64,000 nucleotides of DNA from Geosporobacter sp040797825 (lineage in GTDB: Bacteria; Bacillota; Clostridia; Peptostreptococcales; Thermotaleaceae), in assembly GCA_040797825.1 (NCBI GenBank), contig JBFNEZ010000002.1, positions 1 to 64,000 of the forward strand, written 5' to 3'. This document shows, piece by piece, positions 7,699 to 17,044 of the stretch. A program made the position numbers and the translations under genes. How positions within the stretch are numbered: position 1 is the first letter of the stretch; each line of letters starts with the position of its first letter. The notes under the pieces are model-generated. The model searched no databases and was not told the DNA's origin. It was given only the letters and a program-made list of their open reading frames with translations.

Positions 7699-10071
7699 TT
7701 ATAATTTTATTGGTCTAATATGCCATATTTCCTCGGCATATTCTCCAATAGTTCTGTCGGTGCTAAACTTTCCAGCATTGGCTAAATTCATCCAGCATTT
7801 TTTAGCCCAGGCAAAATTATCTCTATAGGCTTTATCAATAGATTCTTGGGTCCTTCTATAGGAATCAAAGTCTTTACAGATAAAATAATTATCTGGTTGA
7901 TGCCAAGAAGTTCCTTTCAGAATAGAGTCATATAATTCACGAAACATACCCGTGTTTCCATCATCAAAGGTCCCATCTATTAAAGAATCGATCACTCTTT
8001 TCAATCCTGGAACCTGTTCATAATAGTCTATAGGATTGTAGCTCTCCTTTAATTTCTCTAGTTCCTCTACCCGTGCCCCAAAAATAAAATTGTTCTCTTC
8101 TCCTGCTTCTTCTACGATTTCTACATTGGCACCATCATAGGTTCCTAAGGTTGGCGTCCCATTTAACATGAATTTCATATTCCCTGTACCCGATGCCTCC
8201 TTTCCTGCTGTAGAAATTTGTTCTGATACATCTGCTGCTGGAAATAATTTTTCTGCATAGGATACACCATAGTTCTGTATAAACACAACCTGAATCTTCT
8301 GGCGGGTATGGGGATCCTCATTGATGAGATTGGCTATCTCATTGATATATTTAATAATTGCCTTTGCCCGAAAATAGCCGGGTGCTGCCTTAGCACCGAA
8401 AATAAAGGTTCTAGGATAAATATCCATATCTGGATTCTCTTTTAAGCGATAGTATAAATCCAAAATATGAAAAGCATTTAGAAGCTGCCGTTTATATTCA
8501 TGAAGCCTTTTAATTTGTATATCAAATATAGAACAAGGATTTATTTTGATTCCTTCATGGCAATCCATATATTCTGCAAGCTGCTTTTTTTTCATTGCCT
8601 TGATTGCCATAAATTTTTTGAGTACGTCCTTATCTTCCGAATACTGTTCTAGCTCCTTCAGCATTATTAGATTGGTAACCCATTCCTTTGTTCCTATAAG
8701 CTCTGTAATGAAAGCTGATAATTCTTGATTGCATGATAATAACCATCTTCTTGGGGTAATACCATTGGTTTTATTTTGAAATCTATTTGGATATAACCCG
8801 TACCAGTCAGCCAACTCTTGTTCTTTAAGAAGTTTTGTATGAAGGGCTGCCACCCCATTAGTAGTAGCAGCACCGTGAATAGCAAGCCATGCCATTCGGA
8901 TACGATTCTTCGAAATGATTCTCATTTCTTGAATTTTCCCCTGTTCATACCCTTTTCTTCTCAATTGTTTTACAAATTGATTATCAATCTCTCTAATAAT
9001 CTGGTATATTTCAGGCAATATCTTAGAATAAAGAGAAGTGTCCCATTGTTCTAGAGCTTCTGCTAAAATCGTATGGTTGGTATAAGCAAAGGTTTCTACT
9101 ACAATGTCCCAAGCATTCTTCCATTCCATTTTCTCTTCATTAACCAATATCCTCATTAATTCTGGAATTGCTACTACAGGATGGGTGTCATTTAGCTGAA
9201 TCCTATGGTATCGATGAAAAACTTCCAATCTGTTGCCATGGGTCTTCTTAAATTTTTTCACCATATCTTGAAGAGATGCAGATACAAAAAAATACTGCTG
9301 CTTTAAACGAAGGATTTTACCCTCTCGTTTTGAGTCGTTGGGATAAAGCACCCGGGAAATGTCTTCAGCTCTATTTTTTGCCCTTATAGCGTGATCATAT
9401 TTTTGCTCATTAAATAAATAAAAATCAAATTCTTCAATTGGTTCTGCTTCCCATAAACGCAGCTTATTCACATTTTTTGTATCATATCCAATAATTGGCA
9501 TATCATAGGGAATGGCTCTTACCTTTTCGTCTCCAAATGCAACCATCACACTATCTTCCTCCCGTCGCAGTGACCAGGGGTCCTCTTGTTTAAGCCAAGT
9601 ATCTGCAGTTTCTATTTGAAACCCATCTTTTAATAGCTGCCTAAACAATCCATGGCGATAGCGAATCCCATAGCCTGTTACAGGCAGATTCATAGTAGCA
9701 CAAGAGTCTAAAAAACAGGCAGCCAATCTTCCCAGTCCTCCATTACCCAAGCCTGCATCCTCTTCTACTTTCTCAAGACTGGATAGATCGATACCAATTG
9801 CTTCTAGTGTCCTTTTCACGTCTTCATAAATACCCAAATTAATTAGATTATTTCTACAAGCTCTACCCATTAAGAATTCTGCTGAGAAATAATAGGCCTG
9901 TTTCCCCTCTGCATAAGCCTCTTCTGCAGCTTGCCAATCTTCCTGAATATAATCTAGGATAGCCTTTACAAGGGCGTAATATTTTTCCTGTTCTGTTGCC
10001 TTCTCCAAGCTCTTTCCCCAGTTGCTCCTTAATATCTTGATAAAGATATCCTGAAATCTTTCTCTCTCCAT
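7699..10071 (-). CDS. glgP: Glycogen/maltodextrin phosphorylase
   Basis: This is a GT35 alpha-glucan phosphorylase of 790 residues, a normal length. It releases glucose 1-phosphate from the non-reducing ends of glycogen or maltodextrins. The pyridoxal-phosphate lysine lies in EASGTGNMKFMLNGT; the GNGGLGRLAACFLDS and GYGIRYRHGLFRQ motifs are also present. An upstream ATG at 10092 would include the SD (GGGAGGT) in the coding region, so the ATG at 10071 is preferred. The gene follows malQ by 10 bases, and together they degrade the maltodextrins imported by the ABC system encoded upstream. Confidence 0.96.
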   Translation of the reverse strand: MERERFQDIFIKILRSNWGKSLEKATEQEKYYALVKAILDYIQEDWQAAEEAYAEGKQAYYFSAEFLMGRACRNNLINLGIYEDVKRTLEAIGIDLSSLEKVEEDAGLGNGGLGRLAACFLDSCATMNLPVTGYGIRYRHGLFRQLLKDGFQIETADTWLKQEDPWSLRREEDSVMVAFGDEKVRAIPYDMPIIGYDTKNVNKLRLWEAEPIEEFDFYLFNEQKYDHAIRAKNRAEDISRVLYPNDSKREGKILRLKQQYFFVSASLQDMVKKFKKTHGNRLEVFHRYHRIQLNDTHPVVAIPELMRILVNEEKMEWKNAWDIVVETFAYTNHTILAEALEQWDTSLYSKILPEIYQIIREIDNQFVKQLRRKGYEQGKIQEMRIISKNRIRMAWLAIHGAATTNGVAALHTKLLKEQELADWYGLYPNRFQNKTNGITPRRWLLSCNQELSAFITELIGTKEWVTNLIMLKELEQYSEDKDVLKKFMAIKAMKKKQLAEYMDCHEGIKINPCSIFDIQIKRLHEYKRQLLNAFHILDLYYRLKENPDMDIYPRTFIFGAKAAPGYFRAKAIIKYINEIANLINEDPHTRQKIQVVFIQNYGVSYAEKLFPAADVSEQISTAGKEASGTGNMKFMLNGTPTLGTYDGANVEIVEEAGEENNFIFGARVEELEKLKESYNPIDYYEQVPGLKRVIDSLIDGTFDDGNTGMFRELYDSILKGTSWHQPDNYFICKDFDSYRRTQESIDKAYRDNFAWAKKCWMNLANAGKFSTDRTIGEYAEEIWHIRPIKL

Positions 10072-10081
10072 GATTGGTTTT

Positions 10082-11563
10082 CTACCTCCCATATCGTCTC
10101 GTAATCTGATATATTTTTTTCGCCAGCTCCTTCGTCAGTGCCTCCTTTTGTATACGCCACTGCCAATTACCTCCTATGGTAGAAGGAATATTCATACGGC
10201 ACCCACTATCCAGTCCCAAAAAATCCTGTATAGGAGCAATGGCCAACACTCCTACCGATGCCCAAGCAGCCCGTATAAATCCCCAGTGATACCCTTCCTC
10301 TTCTGTCAATTGCAAGTATTCTTTTGCATATATTACATCTTGTGGATTAGCATTTTTCATCCATCCCATCATGGTATCATTATCATGGGTACCCGTATAA
10401 ACCACACAATTTTTCTCATAATTATGGGGTAAATAGTCACTTTCTTCCCGACTATCGAAAGCAAATTGCAATACCTTCATGCCTGGATAGCCAGAGTTCT
10501 TTCGAAACTGTATGACTTCTTCAGTCAAAAAACCGAGATCCTCTGCGATGATAGCAATATCTCCAAGCTTTTCCTTCACAGCATCAAAAAGCTTCATGGC
10601 TGGTCCCTTTACCCAGCGTCCTGTAGCTGCGGTAGAACTTCCATAGGGAATTTCCCAGTAAGATTCAAAGCCTCTAAAATGATCAATACGGATCACATCA
10701 TAGAGGTTTAAAGTGCTGCGAATCCGTTCAATCCACCAATCATAACCACTCTTTTCCAGCACATCCCATCGATAAATAGGATTCCCCCACAACTGACCAA
10801 TCTCAGAAAAAGCATCAGGGGGACATCCAGCTATCCACTTCGGTGTTTTCTCCTCATCTAGGGAAAAAATATGACTATTGGCCCAAGTATCGGCACTGTC
10901 CTCTGCCACATAGATAGGAATATCTCCTATGATTTGTATTTTTCTCTCATTGGCATATTTTTTTAAATCTTTCCACTGTTTTAAAAATAAATATTGAAGA
11001 AATATCCAATAATTCATCTCATCTTCTAATAACTTTTTATACTGCTCTAAAGCATCTACTTCTCTTTGTCTAATAGATTTTTCCCAATCTCTCCAAGGCT
11101 TCATCTGGAAGTATCCCTTTAAAGCCATATAAAGAGCATAATCTTCTATCCAATGATGGTTATCCCTTTTAAAGCTTTCGATTTCATATAGATTGTTTCT
11201 CTTGTTGCATTGATAGGCCTTTCTGAGAATGGGGAGCTTATATTCATATATTTTTTTATAGTCTACTTTTTCTTCACATACTCCAAAATCTACATAATTA
11301 AAATTTTCTATCTGTAACAATCCTGCTTCCGCTAACAATTCCAGATCTATCAGATAGGGATTGCCTGCAAAGGAAGAAAAGGATTGATAGGGAGAATCTC
11401 CAAAACCCGTTGGTCCTAAGGGTAGTATCTGCCAATACTTCTGACCTGCCATCTCTAAAAAATCAACAAAGGCATAGGCCTCTTTGCCCAGAGTCCCTAT
11501 CCCATAGGGCCCAGGTAAAGAAGTAATATGCATCAAAATCCCACTGCTTCTTTTCATTGTCAT
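10082..11563 (-). CDS. malQ: 4-alpha-glucanotransferase (amylomaltase)
   Basis: This is a GH77 enzyme of 493 residues that moves maltosyl and longer units between alpha-1,4-glucans, producing glucose and longer chains for the phosphorylase. The start KRSSGILMHITSLPGPYGIG is typical. The catalytic nucleophile region is IRIDHFRGFESYWEIP, the acid/base region IIAEDLGFLTEEV, and the third conserved acidic site YTGTHDNDT. It is a cytoplasmic enzyme in the maltodextrin operon between the GH31 glucosidase and glgP. Two ATGs (11563 and 11557) both sit at workable distances from the SD GGAGG. Confidence 0.96.
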   Translation of the reverse strand: MTMKRSSGILMHITSLPGPYGIGTLGKEAYAFVDFLEMAGQKYWQILPLGPTGFGDSPYQSFSSFAGNPYLIDLELLAEAGLLQIENFNYVDFGVCEEKVDYKKIYEYKLPILRKAYQCNKRNNLYEIESFKRDNHHWIEDYALYMALKGYFQMKPWRDWEKSIRQREVDALEQYKKLLEDEMNYWIFLQYLFLKQWKDLKKYANERKIQIIGDIPIYVAEDSADTWANSHIFSLDEEKTPKWIAGCPPDAFSEIGQLWGNPIYRWDVLEKSGYDWWIERIRSTLNLYDVIRIDHFRGFESYWEIPYGSSTAATGRWVKGPAMKLFDAVKEKLGDIAIIAEDLGFLTEEVIQFRKNSGYPGMKVLQFAFDSREESDYLPHNYEKNCVVYTGTHDNDTMMGWMKNANPQDVIYAKEYLQLTEEEGYHWGFIRAAWASVGVLAIAPIQDFLGLDSGCRMNIPSTIGGNWQWRIQKEALTKELAKKIYQITRRYGR

Positions 11564-11592
11564 CCTTCCCCTCCGAACGCTTACTTAACTGT

Positions 11593-13749
11593 CTAGAAGA
11601 TTTGAACAGTCTTTTTTTCCAGCGTTCCCCATCCATTCACAATTTCAAACTGAATTTCCTTAACCTCTGGATTTCCATTTTTCTCTACTTGAATGCTATA
11701 TCCATCCTTCTTATTTTCAATAATGATATTTAATTCATCATGGATCCCTTTTAGATAATCTTTACTCATCCCATCATCATCATAGTAAAAATAGCTTCCT
11801 TGCTCTGGAATAAACCCAATGATATGCAGGATTTCAGCATTAAGCTCCTCGACGTTTTTCCCAGAATTGCCCATTAAAAAAAGTTTATTTTTACGAATGA
11901 AGATGTAGGGCCGATCCAAATTCCCCTCTATATAATGAAATCCTTGGGGTAGGATTCTATATTTTTCTCCTTCGTCACTTTCAAAATACCACAAGAGCAT
12001 TTCCTCCGGCAGCCATACAGTTCTACCCACTGCATTTTCTTCATAAATGGGTGCGATCATTAAGGATTCTCCAACCAGGAGTTGATCTTCAATCCGTCTC
12101 GATATTTTATCACTGTATGCAAAGGCTAGTGGGGCAAAATACATATCTCCTTTCAAAGCTGCCTTCATATATTCCGAATAAATATAGGGAATACATTTAT
12201 ATCGCAGTTGAAGCAGCCCTCTCATGATATCCACACTTTCTTCATCAAAGGCAAAGGGTTCTTGCTGTCTTGTACCCATTGCAGAATGATTTCTAAATAA
12301 TGGAGTGAAAAGACTTAACTGCATCCATCGGATGAGCATTTGTGCATTTGTATCTCCACTAAACCCTCCTGTATCCGCCCCAATATATAAGAAGCCACAC
12401 ATATTTAAAGAAGGCAGCATTTTAAGGTTTAGCAAAATATGCTCCCACCATGAATGATTGTCCCCTGTCCATATTCCTCCATATCTATGCATACCGATAG
12501 AGGAGGCTCTGGAGAATAAAAGAAATCTTTTGTTAGGGTTTATTTCTTCAAGTCCTTCAGCTGCTGCTTTTGTCATATAGTAGCCATAGAGATTATGGAC
12601 TTGATTATGGTTCACTTTTTTGCCCTCTATATCATGATAAAAGCTCTGGTAGTCCTTTAGATGATTGGACAAGCCAATAAATGCCTCCTGTAGTGAAAAA
12701 AAAGAATGTATATCTAAATTTGTATTTTCCGAATCCTTTGCCTGCTGTATTGCATGATCCAATCCCCGTTTTGTATAGAATATGGCAGGCTCATTCATAT
12801 CGTTCCAAAAGCCTTCTATGCCATAGTCTGTCAGCTCCCTATATTTTTCCCCAAACCATTTTCTTGCCTCTGGATTTAAAAAATCCGGAAAGTGGACACG
12901 TCCAGGCCAGACAGCTCCAACAAAGGGTTTGCCATTTTGATCGGTACAAAAATATCCTTTCTCTATTCCCTCATCATAGACTTTATAGCCTTCATCAATC
13001 TTCACACCTGCATCAATAATAGGTATTAATCGCAATCCTCTTTCCTTCATATTCTCTACAAACTGCTGGAAGTTTGGAAATTTTTCCTTATCAATAGTGA
13101 AATTTTTATAACTCTCCATATAATCAATATCTAGATAGATGGCATCACAGGGCATATCATAGCTTTCAAAGCTTTCTGCAATTTCTTCCACAGTTTTTCT
13201 ATCAGGATAACTCCACCGAGATTGTTGATAGCCAAAGGCCCACTTTGGCGGTACATAGCTTTTTCCTATTAACATCAAGAAATTTCTCACAATCTGTGCT
13301 AAGTTGACTCCCTTTATGATATAGAGATCTGCATCTTTGCCTACTAGTTCTATAGACAGAACATCCTTATGGGAAAATCCTACATCAAAGGTTACTCTTC
13401 CAGGAAAATCTATATAAATCCCAAAACTTTCTGTTCCGTCTACTACAAAAAAGTTATGGGCACCATATAAAGATTTTTTATCGGGAGTATGATGGGGATC
13501 ATCCATACAATAGGACACATAAATGCCTCCTCTTTTGTTCATTCCCCTTTGATTTTCTCCTAACCCCCAGACAATATCCTCTTTGTCCATCTTATATTGC
13601 AATTGAAAATTAGAATCGGCTGCTTTAAACTGAAAATAATCCAACTCCCTTTTCTCTATTGCTTTTCCATCCAGTACTACACTATGGGTATTAAGAGGTT
13701 CTCCAAATCTATATTGTACAATTTCATCACGGATCCTATATGTTTTCAT
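11593..13749 (-). CDS. GH31 alpha-glucosidase
   Basis: This 718-residue glycoside hydrolase family 31 enzyme is expected to hydrolyse terminal alpha-glucosidic bonds of malto- or isomalto-oligosaccharides. The nucleophile Asp is in GFWNDMNEPAIF, the acid/base Asp in GGIWTGDNHSWWEHI, and the substrate loop in LDIDYM. A C-terminal beta region contains the usual RPYIFIRKN and FYYDDDG segments. No signal peptide is present, so it acts in the cytoplasm on imported sugars. It is 17 bases from the permease gene upstream and 29 from malQ, clearly in the same operon. Exact linkage preference cannot be read from sequence. Confidence 0.92.
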   Translation of the reverse strand: MKTYRIRDEIVQYRFGEPLNTHSVVLDGKAIEKRELDYFQFKAADSNFQLQYKMDKEDIVWGLGENQRGMNKRGGIYVSYCMDDPHHTPDKKSLYGAHNFFVVDGTESFGIYIDFPGRVTFDVGFSHKDVLSIELVGKDADLYIIKGVNLAQIVRNFLMLIGKSYVPPKWAFGYQQSRWSYPDRKTVEEIAESFESYDMPCDAIYLDIDYMESYKNFTIDKEKFPNFQQFVENMKERGLRLIPIIDAGVKIDEGYKVYDEGIEKGYFCTDQNGKPFVGAVWPGRVHFPDFLNPEARKWFGEKYRELTDYGIEGFWNDMNEPAIFYTKRGLDHAIQQAKDSENTNLDIHSFFSLQEAFIGLSNHLKDYQSFYHDIEGKKVNHNQVHNLYGYYMTKAAAEGLEEINPNKRFLLFSRASSIGMHRYGGIWTGDNHSWWEHILLNLKMLPSLNMCGFLYIGADTGGFSGDTNAQMLIRWMQLSLFTPLFRNHSAMGTRQQEPFAFDEESVDIMRGLLQLRYKCIPYIYSEYMKAALKGDMYFAPLAFAYSDKISRRIEDQLLVGESLMIAPIYEENAVGRTVWLPEEMLLWYFESDEGEKYRILPQGFHYIEGNLDRPYIFIRKNKLFLMGNSGKNVEELNAEILHIIGFIPEQGSYFYYDDDGMSKDYLKGIHDELNIIIENKKDGYSIQVEKNGNPEVKEIQFEIVNGWGTLEKKTVQIF

Positions 13750-13766
13750 TTTCTCACTTCCTGTTA

Positions 13767-14588
13767 TTATTTTATAGAGCCTTGAGTAACTCCTTTAACA
13801 ATGTGCTTTTGAGCTATAAAATAGAAAAGAATGATTGGAACCATGGCAATTATCAAACCTGCTAAAGCCAAATCCCAACGCTTTGAATACTGTCCAAAGA
13901 AATAGAACATTTTTAATGGAATGGTATGCCATTCTGGTCTATTGATAACTAATTGAGGAAGTAAAAAGTCATTCCATATCCACATGATATTTAAAATACA
14001 CACAGTAACTGTAATTGGCTTAAGGATGGGAAAAACAATATACCAAAAAACTTGAAATACATTACATCCATCTAGTATTGCTGCTTCTTCCAGCTCCAAA
14101 GGAATTCCTTTGATAAAGCCATGATAAAGCATAATAGACAGGCTGGAACCAAAACCCAAATACATAAATATTATCCCTATTCGATTCAATAGGCCCAATT
14201 TTCCCATGATGTTGATCAAGGGCAGCATTACCGATTGAAAGGGAATTAACATGGCTCCTGCAAAAATAAAAAATAGCAAAGTACTTAATTTCGACTTTGT
14301 TCTAACCATCATCCACGCAGCCATAGAAGCAAACACAACAATTACTGCTGTACTGGATAGAGTAATCAAAAGTGAGTTTGAAAAGGAACGGAAAAAATCT
14401 AATTCTATAAAGGCCTGGGTATAATTTTTCAATGTAAAGTATTCCTTTGAAGGCAATCCCATTACATTTATGAAAATCCCCTTCTGAGTTTTTAAAGAAT
14501 TGACGAATACAATATAGAAGGGAGATAAAAAGAGAATTCCCAAGATAGTACCTATAATAGCCCATCCTATTTTACCCTTTTTTATCAT
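13767..14588 (-). CDS. Sugar ABC permease, MalG type
   Basis: This 273-residue inner-membrane protein has about six predicted helices and the cytoplasmic EAA loop (EEAAILDGCNVFQVFWYIVFP) typical of carbohydrate permeases of the CUT1 class. Its start overlaps the stop of the partner permease (TAATG), which indicates translational coupling. Together the two permeases form the channel for the binding protein at 15545-16885. No ATPase gene is in this operon; CUT1 systems in Firmicutes often share an MsmK/MsiK-type ATPase encoded elsewhere. Confidence 0.93.
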   Translation of the reverse strand: MIKKGKIGWAIIGTILGILFLSPFYIVFVNSLKTQKGIFINVMGLPSKEYFTLKNYTQAFIELDFFRSFSNSLLITLSSTAVIVVFASMAAWMMVRTKSKLSTLLFFIFAGAMLIPFQSVMLPLINIMGKLGLLNRIGIIFMYLGFGSSLSIMLYHGFIKGIPLELEEAAILDGCNVFQVFWYIVFPILKPITVTVCILNIMWIWNDFLLPQLVINRPEWHTIPLKMFYFFGQYSKRWDLALAGLIIAMVPIILFYFIAQKHIVKGVTQGSIK

Positions 14589-15454
14589 TACATCTCTACC
14601 TCCCTTCTCTTGTTATAGCCTAATTGTGTTAAAGTAATCACTGCAACAGCAATCAAAAACAATACTGCCTTTGCTTGGGCCAGACCTAACCGATTGAAGG
14701 TAAAAGCTGTGGTATAAATATTAAGGGCAAGCATTTGTGTAGAGTTGAAAGGTGCTCCATTGGTCAATGCAAGATTCTGATCAAAAAGTTTGAAAGAATT
14801 GGATAAAGTCAAAAACATGCCCACAGTAAAGGCAGGTGATACCAAAGGAATAATAATGTGAATCAGTTTCTGAAAAGGATTTGCACCATCAATCTCTGCA
14901 GCTTCCTTAAGGGATTCTGGAATATTTTCTAGGGCTGCAATATAAATAACCATCATATACCCAGCTAACTGCCAGGACATTAATATTACCAGACCCCAAA
15001 ATCCTGTAGATGTGGTAGAAAGCCACCCCTCTAAAAATTCCCATCCTAACTTTATGCCAAGATCGTCGAAAGCCTTCGTAAAGATAAACTGCCATACAAA
15101 GCCGAGGATTAAGCCGCCGATTAGATTAGGCATAAAAAATATACTTCTTAGCATGTTACTCATTTTCATCCCCCTTGTTACCAAGAGGGCCAATCCAAAT
15201 CCCATCATATTAATTGTAATAACAGATACAAAGGCAAATTTTGCAGTAAATATAAATGCGTTTAGGAATTCCTTATCTTTTTGAAATGTATCAATATAAT
15301 TTTTCAGCCCTACCCAATTGGCATCATTCACAATTCCATTCCAATCTGTAAAAGAATAATATATTCCCAAGAGAGCAGGTACAATGACCACTGTTAGAAA
15401 AGCTATCCATATGGGTCCAATAAAAAAAACAAACTCCCACTTAAATCTTTTCAT
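14588..15454 (-). CDS. Sugar ABC permease, MalF type
   Basis: This 288-residue membrane protein is the second CUT1 permease subunit. About six helices are predicted, starting with FVFFIGPIWIAFLTVVIVP, and the EAA loop is KEAAEIDGANPFQKLIHIII. It overlaps the next permease gene by one base and begins after a GGGAGG SD. The gene lies 90 bases downstream of the binding-protein stop, a common spacing where binding proteins are made in excess. Confidence 0.93.
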   Translation of the reverse strand: MKRFKWEFVFFIGPIWIAFLTVVIVPALLGIYYSFTDWNGIVNDANWVGLKNYIDTFQKDKEFLNAFIFTAKFAFVSVITINMMGFGLALLVTRGMKMSNMLRSIFFMPNLIGGLILGFVWQFIFTKAFDDLGIKLGWEFLEGWLSTTSTGFWGLVILMSWQLAGYMMVIYIAALENIPESLKEAAEIDGANPFQKLIHIIIPLVSPAFTVGMFLTLSNSFKLFDQNLALTNGAPFNSTQMLALNIYTTAFTFNRLGLAQAKAVLFLIAVAVITLTQLGYNKRREVEM

Positions 15455-15544
15455 AATATCCTCCCATTATCTTATGCCCCTCAACTTTTACTGTTTATAG
15501 TATTGAGGAGGGTGGTTCCTCCCTCCTCAATCTTTTCCGTTCAA

Positions 15545-16885
15545 TTATCTCATTTCCTCCCATTGGTTCTGAGCATTGTTAAGAAGATCTTCCCACTTAA
15601 TTTCACCAGCTAAATATTTCTGAATTTCTACTCCAAGGACATTCATTCCCCATCCCGTTGGATATCCCATAAACACCCATGACATTGTCTTTCCTGCTTC
15701 TGCATATCGCTTCACAGCTCTTCCAAGAGGATCCTTTGGCTCTAGATTTTCATATCCTTTTAGAGGGGGAATGAAGAAAAACTTGTTAACAATAAAATCC
15801 TTGCCTTTATCAGAAGTATACAGCCAGTTTAAGAAATCTTTAGCCGCAGCCTTTTCTGCATCACTCCCCTTGTTATTTACCGCCCAATACATAGGTACTC
15901 CAACTGGAATCCCATCTTCCTTACCGCCCTTAACAGGCATTGGCAATATATCTAAGTTATTTGCAACAGCTTCATCAACAGCCTTTACACCGCCATAGAT
16001 CCAGTTTCCTTGTTGTATGATTGCAACTCTTTCTATGGCAATTCCTTGATCGACCTGTGTTGCATAATCTACTGCATTTAATTTTCCCTTTGATTTTGCA
16101 TTAGCGGAATAATCACTCTGTAAATCTAACAATGCCTTCAATCCATCACCATATTTAAATGCTATTTTTTTTGCTGCATATGCATCCAAGGAACTTTCGA
16201 ATTCTTGGGATATAACAGCATTAGAACAGTGAAGTCCTGTAATCCAGGTTTCTTTCGCTGCTACTTCAAAGGCTGCTTTCAAGTTTGGAAATTTCTCCTT
16301 TAATTCTCCAGCTTTAATTTTGCTATCCAAAGCTTTTACTGCAGTTTCTAGGCTGGCAAAATCAGTAATTTGGGAAGGATCAATCTCTGCAGCTTCAAAA
16401 ATTTCTTTATTGTATATAAAACCATAACCTTCTATATTAAAAGGTAGTGCAAATACTTTTCCATCAACAGTTACATCAAGCAATACCCCATCTAATGCCT
16501 GTGCTACCCATGGTTGATCCGATAAATCTTCAAGCCGTGTCATCCAGTCTTCTACATCCTGAGGTCCCCCAATATTAAAAATAGTCGGTTCTACACCCGA
16601 TTGCACCTTGGCTCTTAAGGCTGCCCCATAATCATCTCCTCCGCCTACTGTTTGAATATTGATTTTTACATTTGGATGTTCCGATGCATATAACCTAGCA
16701 GCTTCCTCCAACTCCTTGGCGATTTCTACTTTGAATTGAAAAATATTTAATGTCACATCCTCAGCACCTTCTTCCGTTGTCGCTGGTGGTGCAGACTGCT
16801 GCGGTCCACAGGCTGATAGCAAGAAAACAGATAATACCAAAAGCGTCATCAAACTTAAAGCAATCCCTCTTTTTAATGTTTTCAT
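15545..16885 (-). CDS. Maltodextrin-type sugar-binding lipoprotein
   Basis: This family 1 extracellular solute-binding protein has 446 residues. The N terminus is a lipoprotein signal: a basic start, a hydrophobic run and the lipobox LLSAC, after which comes a short Pro/Thr/Glu-rich linker. The body carries typical features (VEDWMTRLEDLSDQPWV, then NIEGYGFIYNKEIF, and FLNWLYTSDKGKDF near the end). Of two nearby ATGs, the one at 16885 has six-base spacing from the SD GAGGGGG. It is the first structural gene after the LacI-type regulator, followed by both permeases and three glucan enzymes, so maltose/maltodextrin is the likely ligand. A short ORF with its own SD overlaps its 5' end (see findings). 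Confidence 0.93.
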   Translation of the reverse strand: MKTLKRGIALSLMTLLVLSVFLLSACGPQQSAPPATTEEGAEDVTLNIFQFKVEIAKELEEAARLYASEHPNVKINIQTVGGGDDYGAALRAKVQSGVEPTIFNIGGPQDVEDWMTRLEDLSDQPWVAQALDGVLLDVTVDGKVFALPFNIEGYGFIYNKEIFEAAEIDPSQITDFASLETAVKALDSKIKAGELKEKFPNLKAAFEVAAKETWITGLHCSNAVISQEFESSLDAYAAKKIAFKYGDGLKALLDLQSDYSANAKSKGKLNAVDYATQVDQGIAIERVAIIQQGNWIYGGVKAVDEAVANNLDILPMPVKGGKEDGIPVGVPMYWAVNNKGSDAEKAAAKDFLNWLYTSDKGKDFIVNKFFFIPPLKGYENLEPKDPLGRAVKRYAEAGKTMSWVFMGYPTGWGMNVLGVEIQKYLAGEIKWEDLLNNAQNQWEEMR

Positions 16886-17044
16886 TAACATCCCCCTCTT
16901 TCCCTCTTTGTTTTTTTCGATAAAAATCTCCTATCCACGCAATCCATCTATACCTATTCATGGATTCCCCCTTTCCCATTTTTATAACTTAAAAAAACTT
17001 TTTTCTATTCTTGAAAACCTTTTCCATTTTTGTAAGTCTATTTT

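Noticed and set aside
8546..9054. Frames on the strand opposite to glgP
   Set aside because: Shadow frames within a well-supported phosphorylase gene, without SD or domain.
17013..17024. GAAAAGGTTTTC dyad upstream of the sugar operon as a second operator
   Set aside because: It shares neither the half-site GTAAC nor the CG centre of the clear operator at 18084, and such dyads are common in AT-rich DNA.
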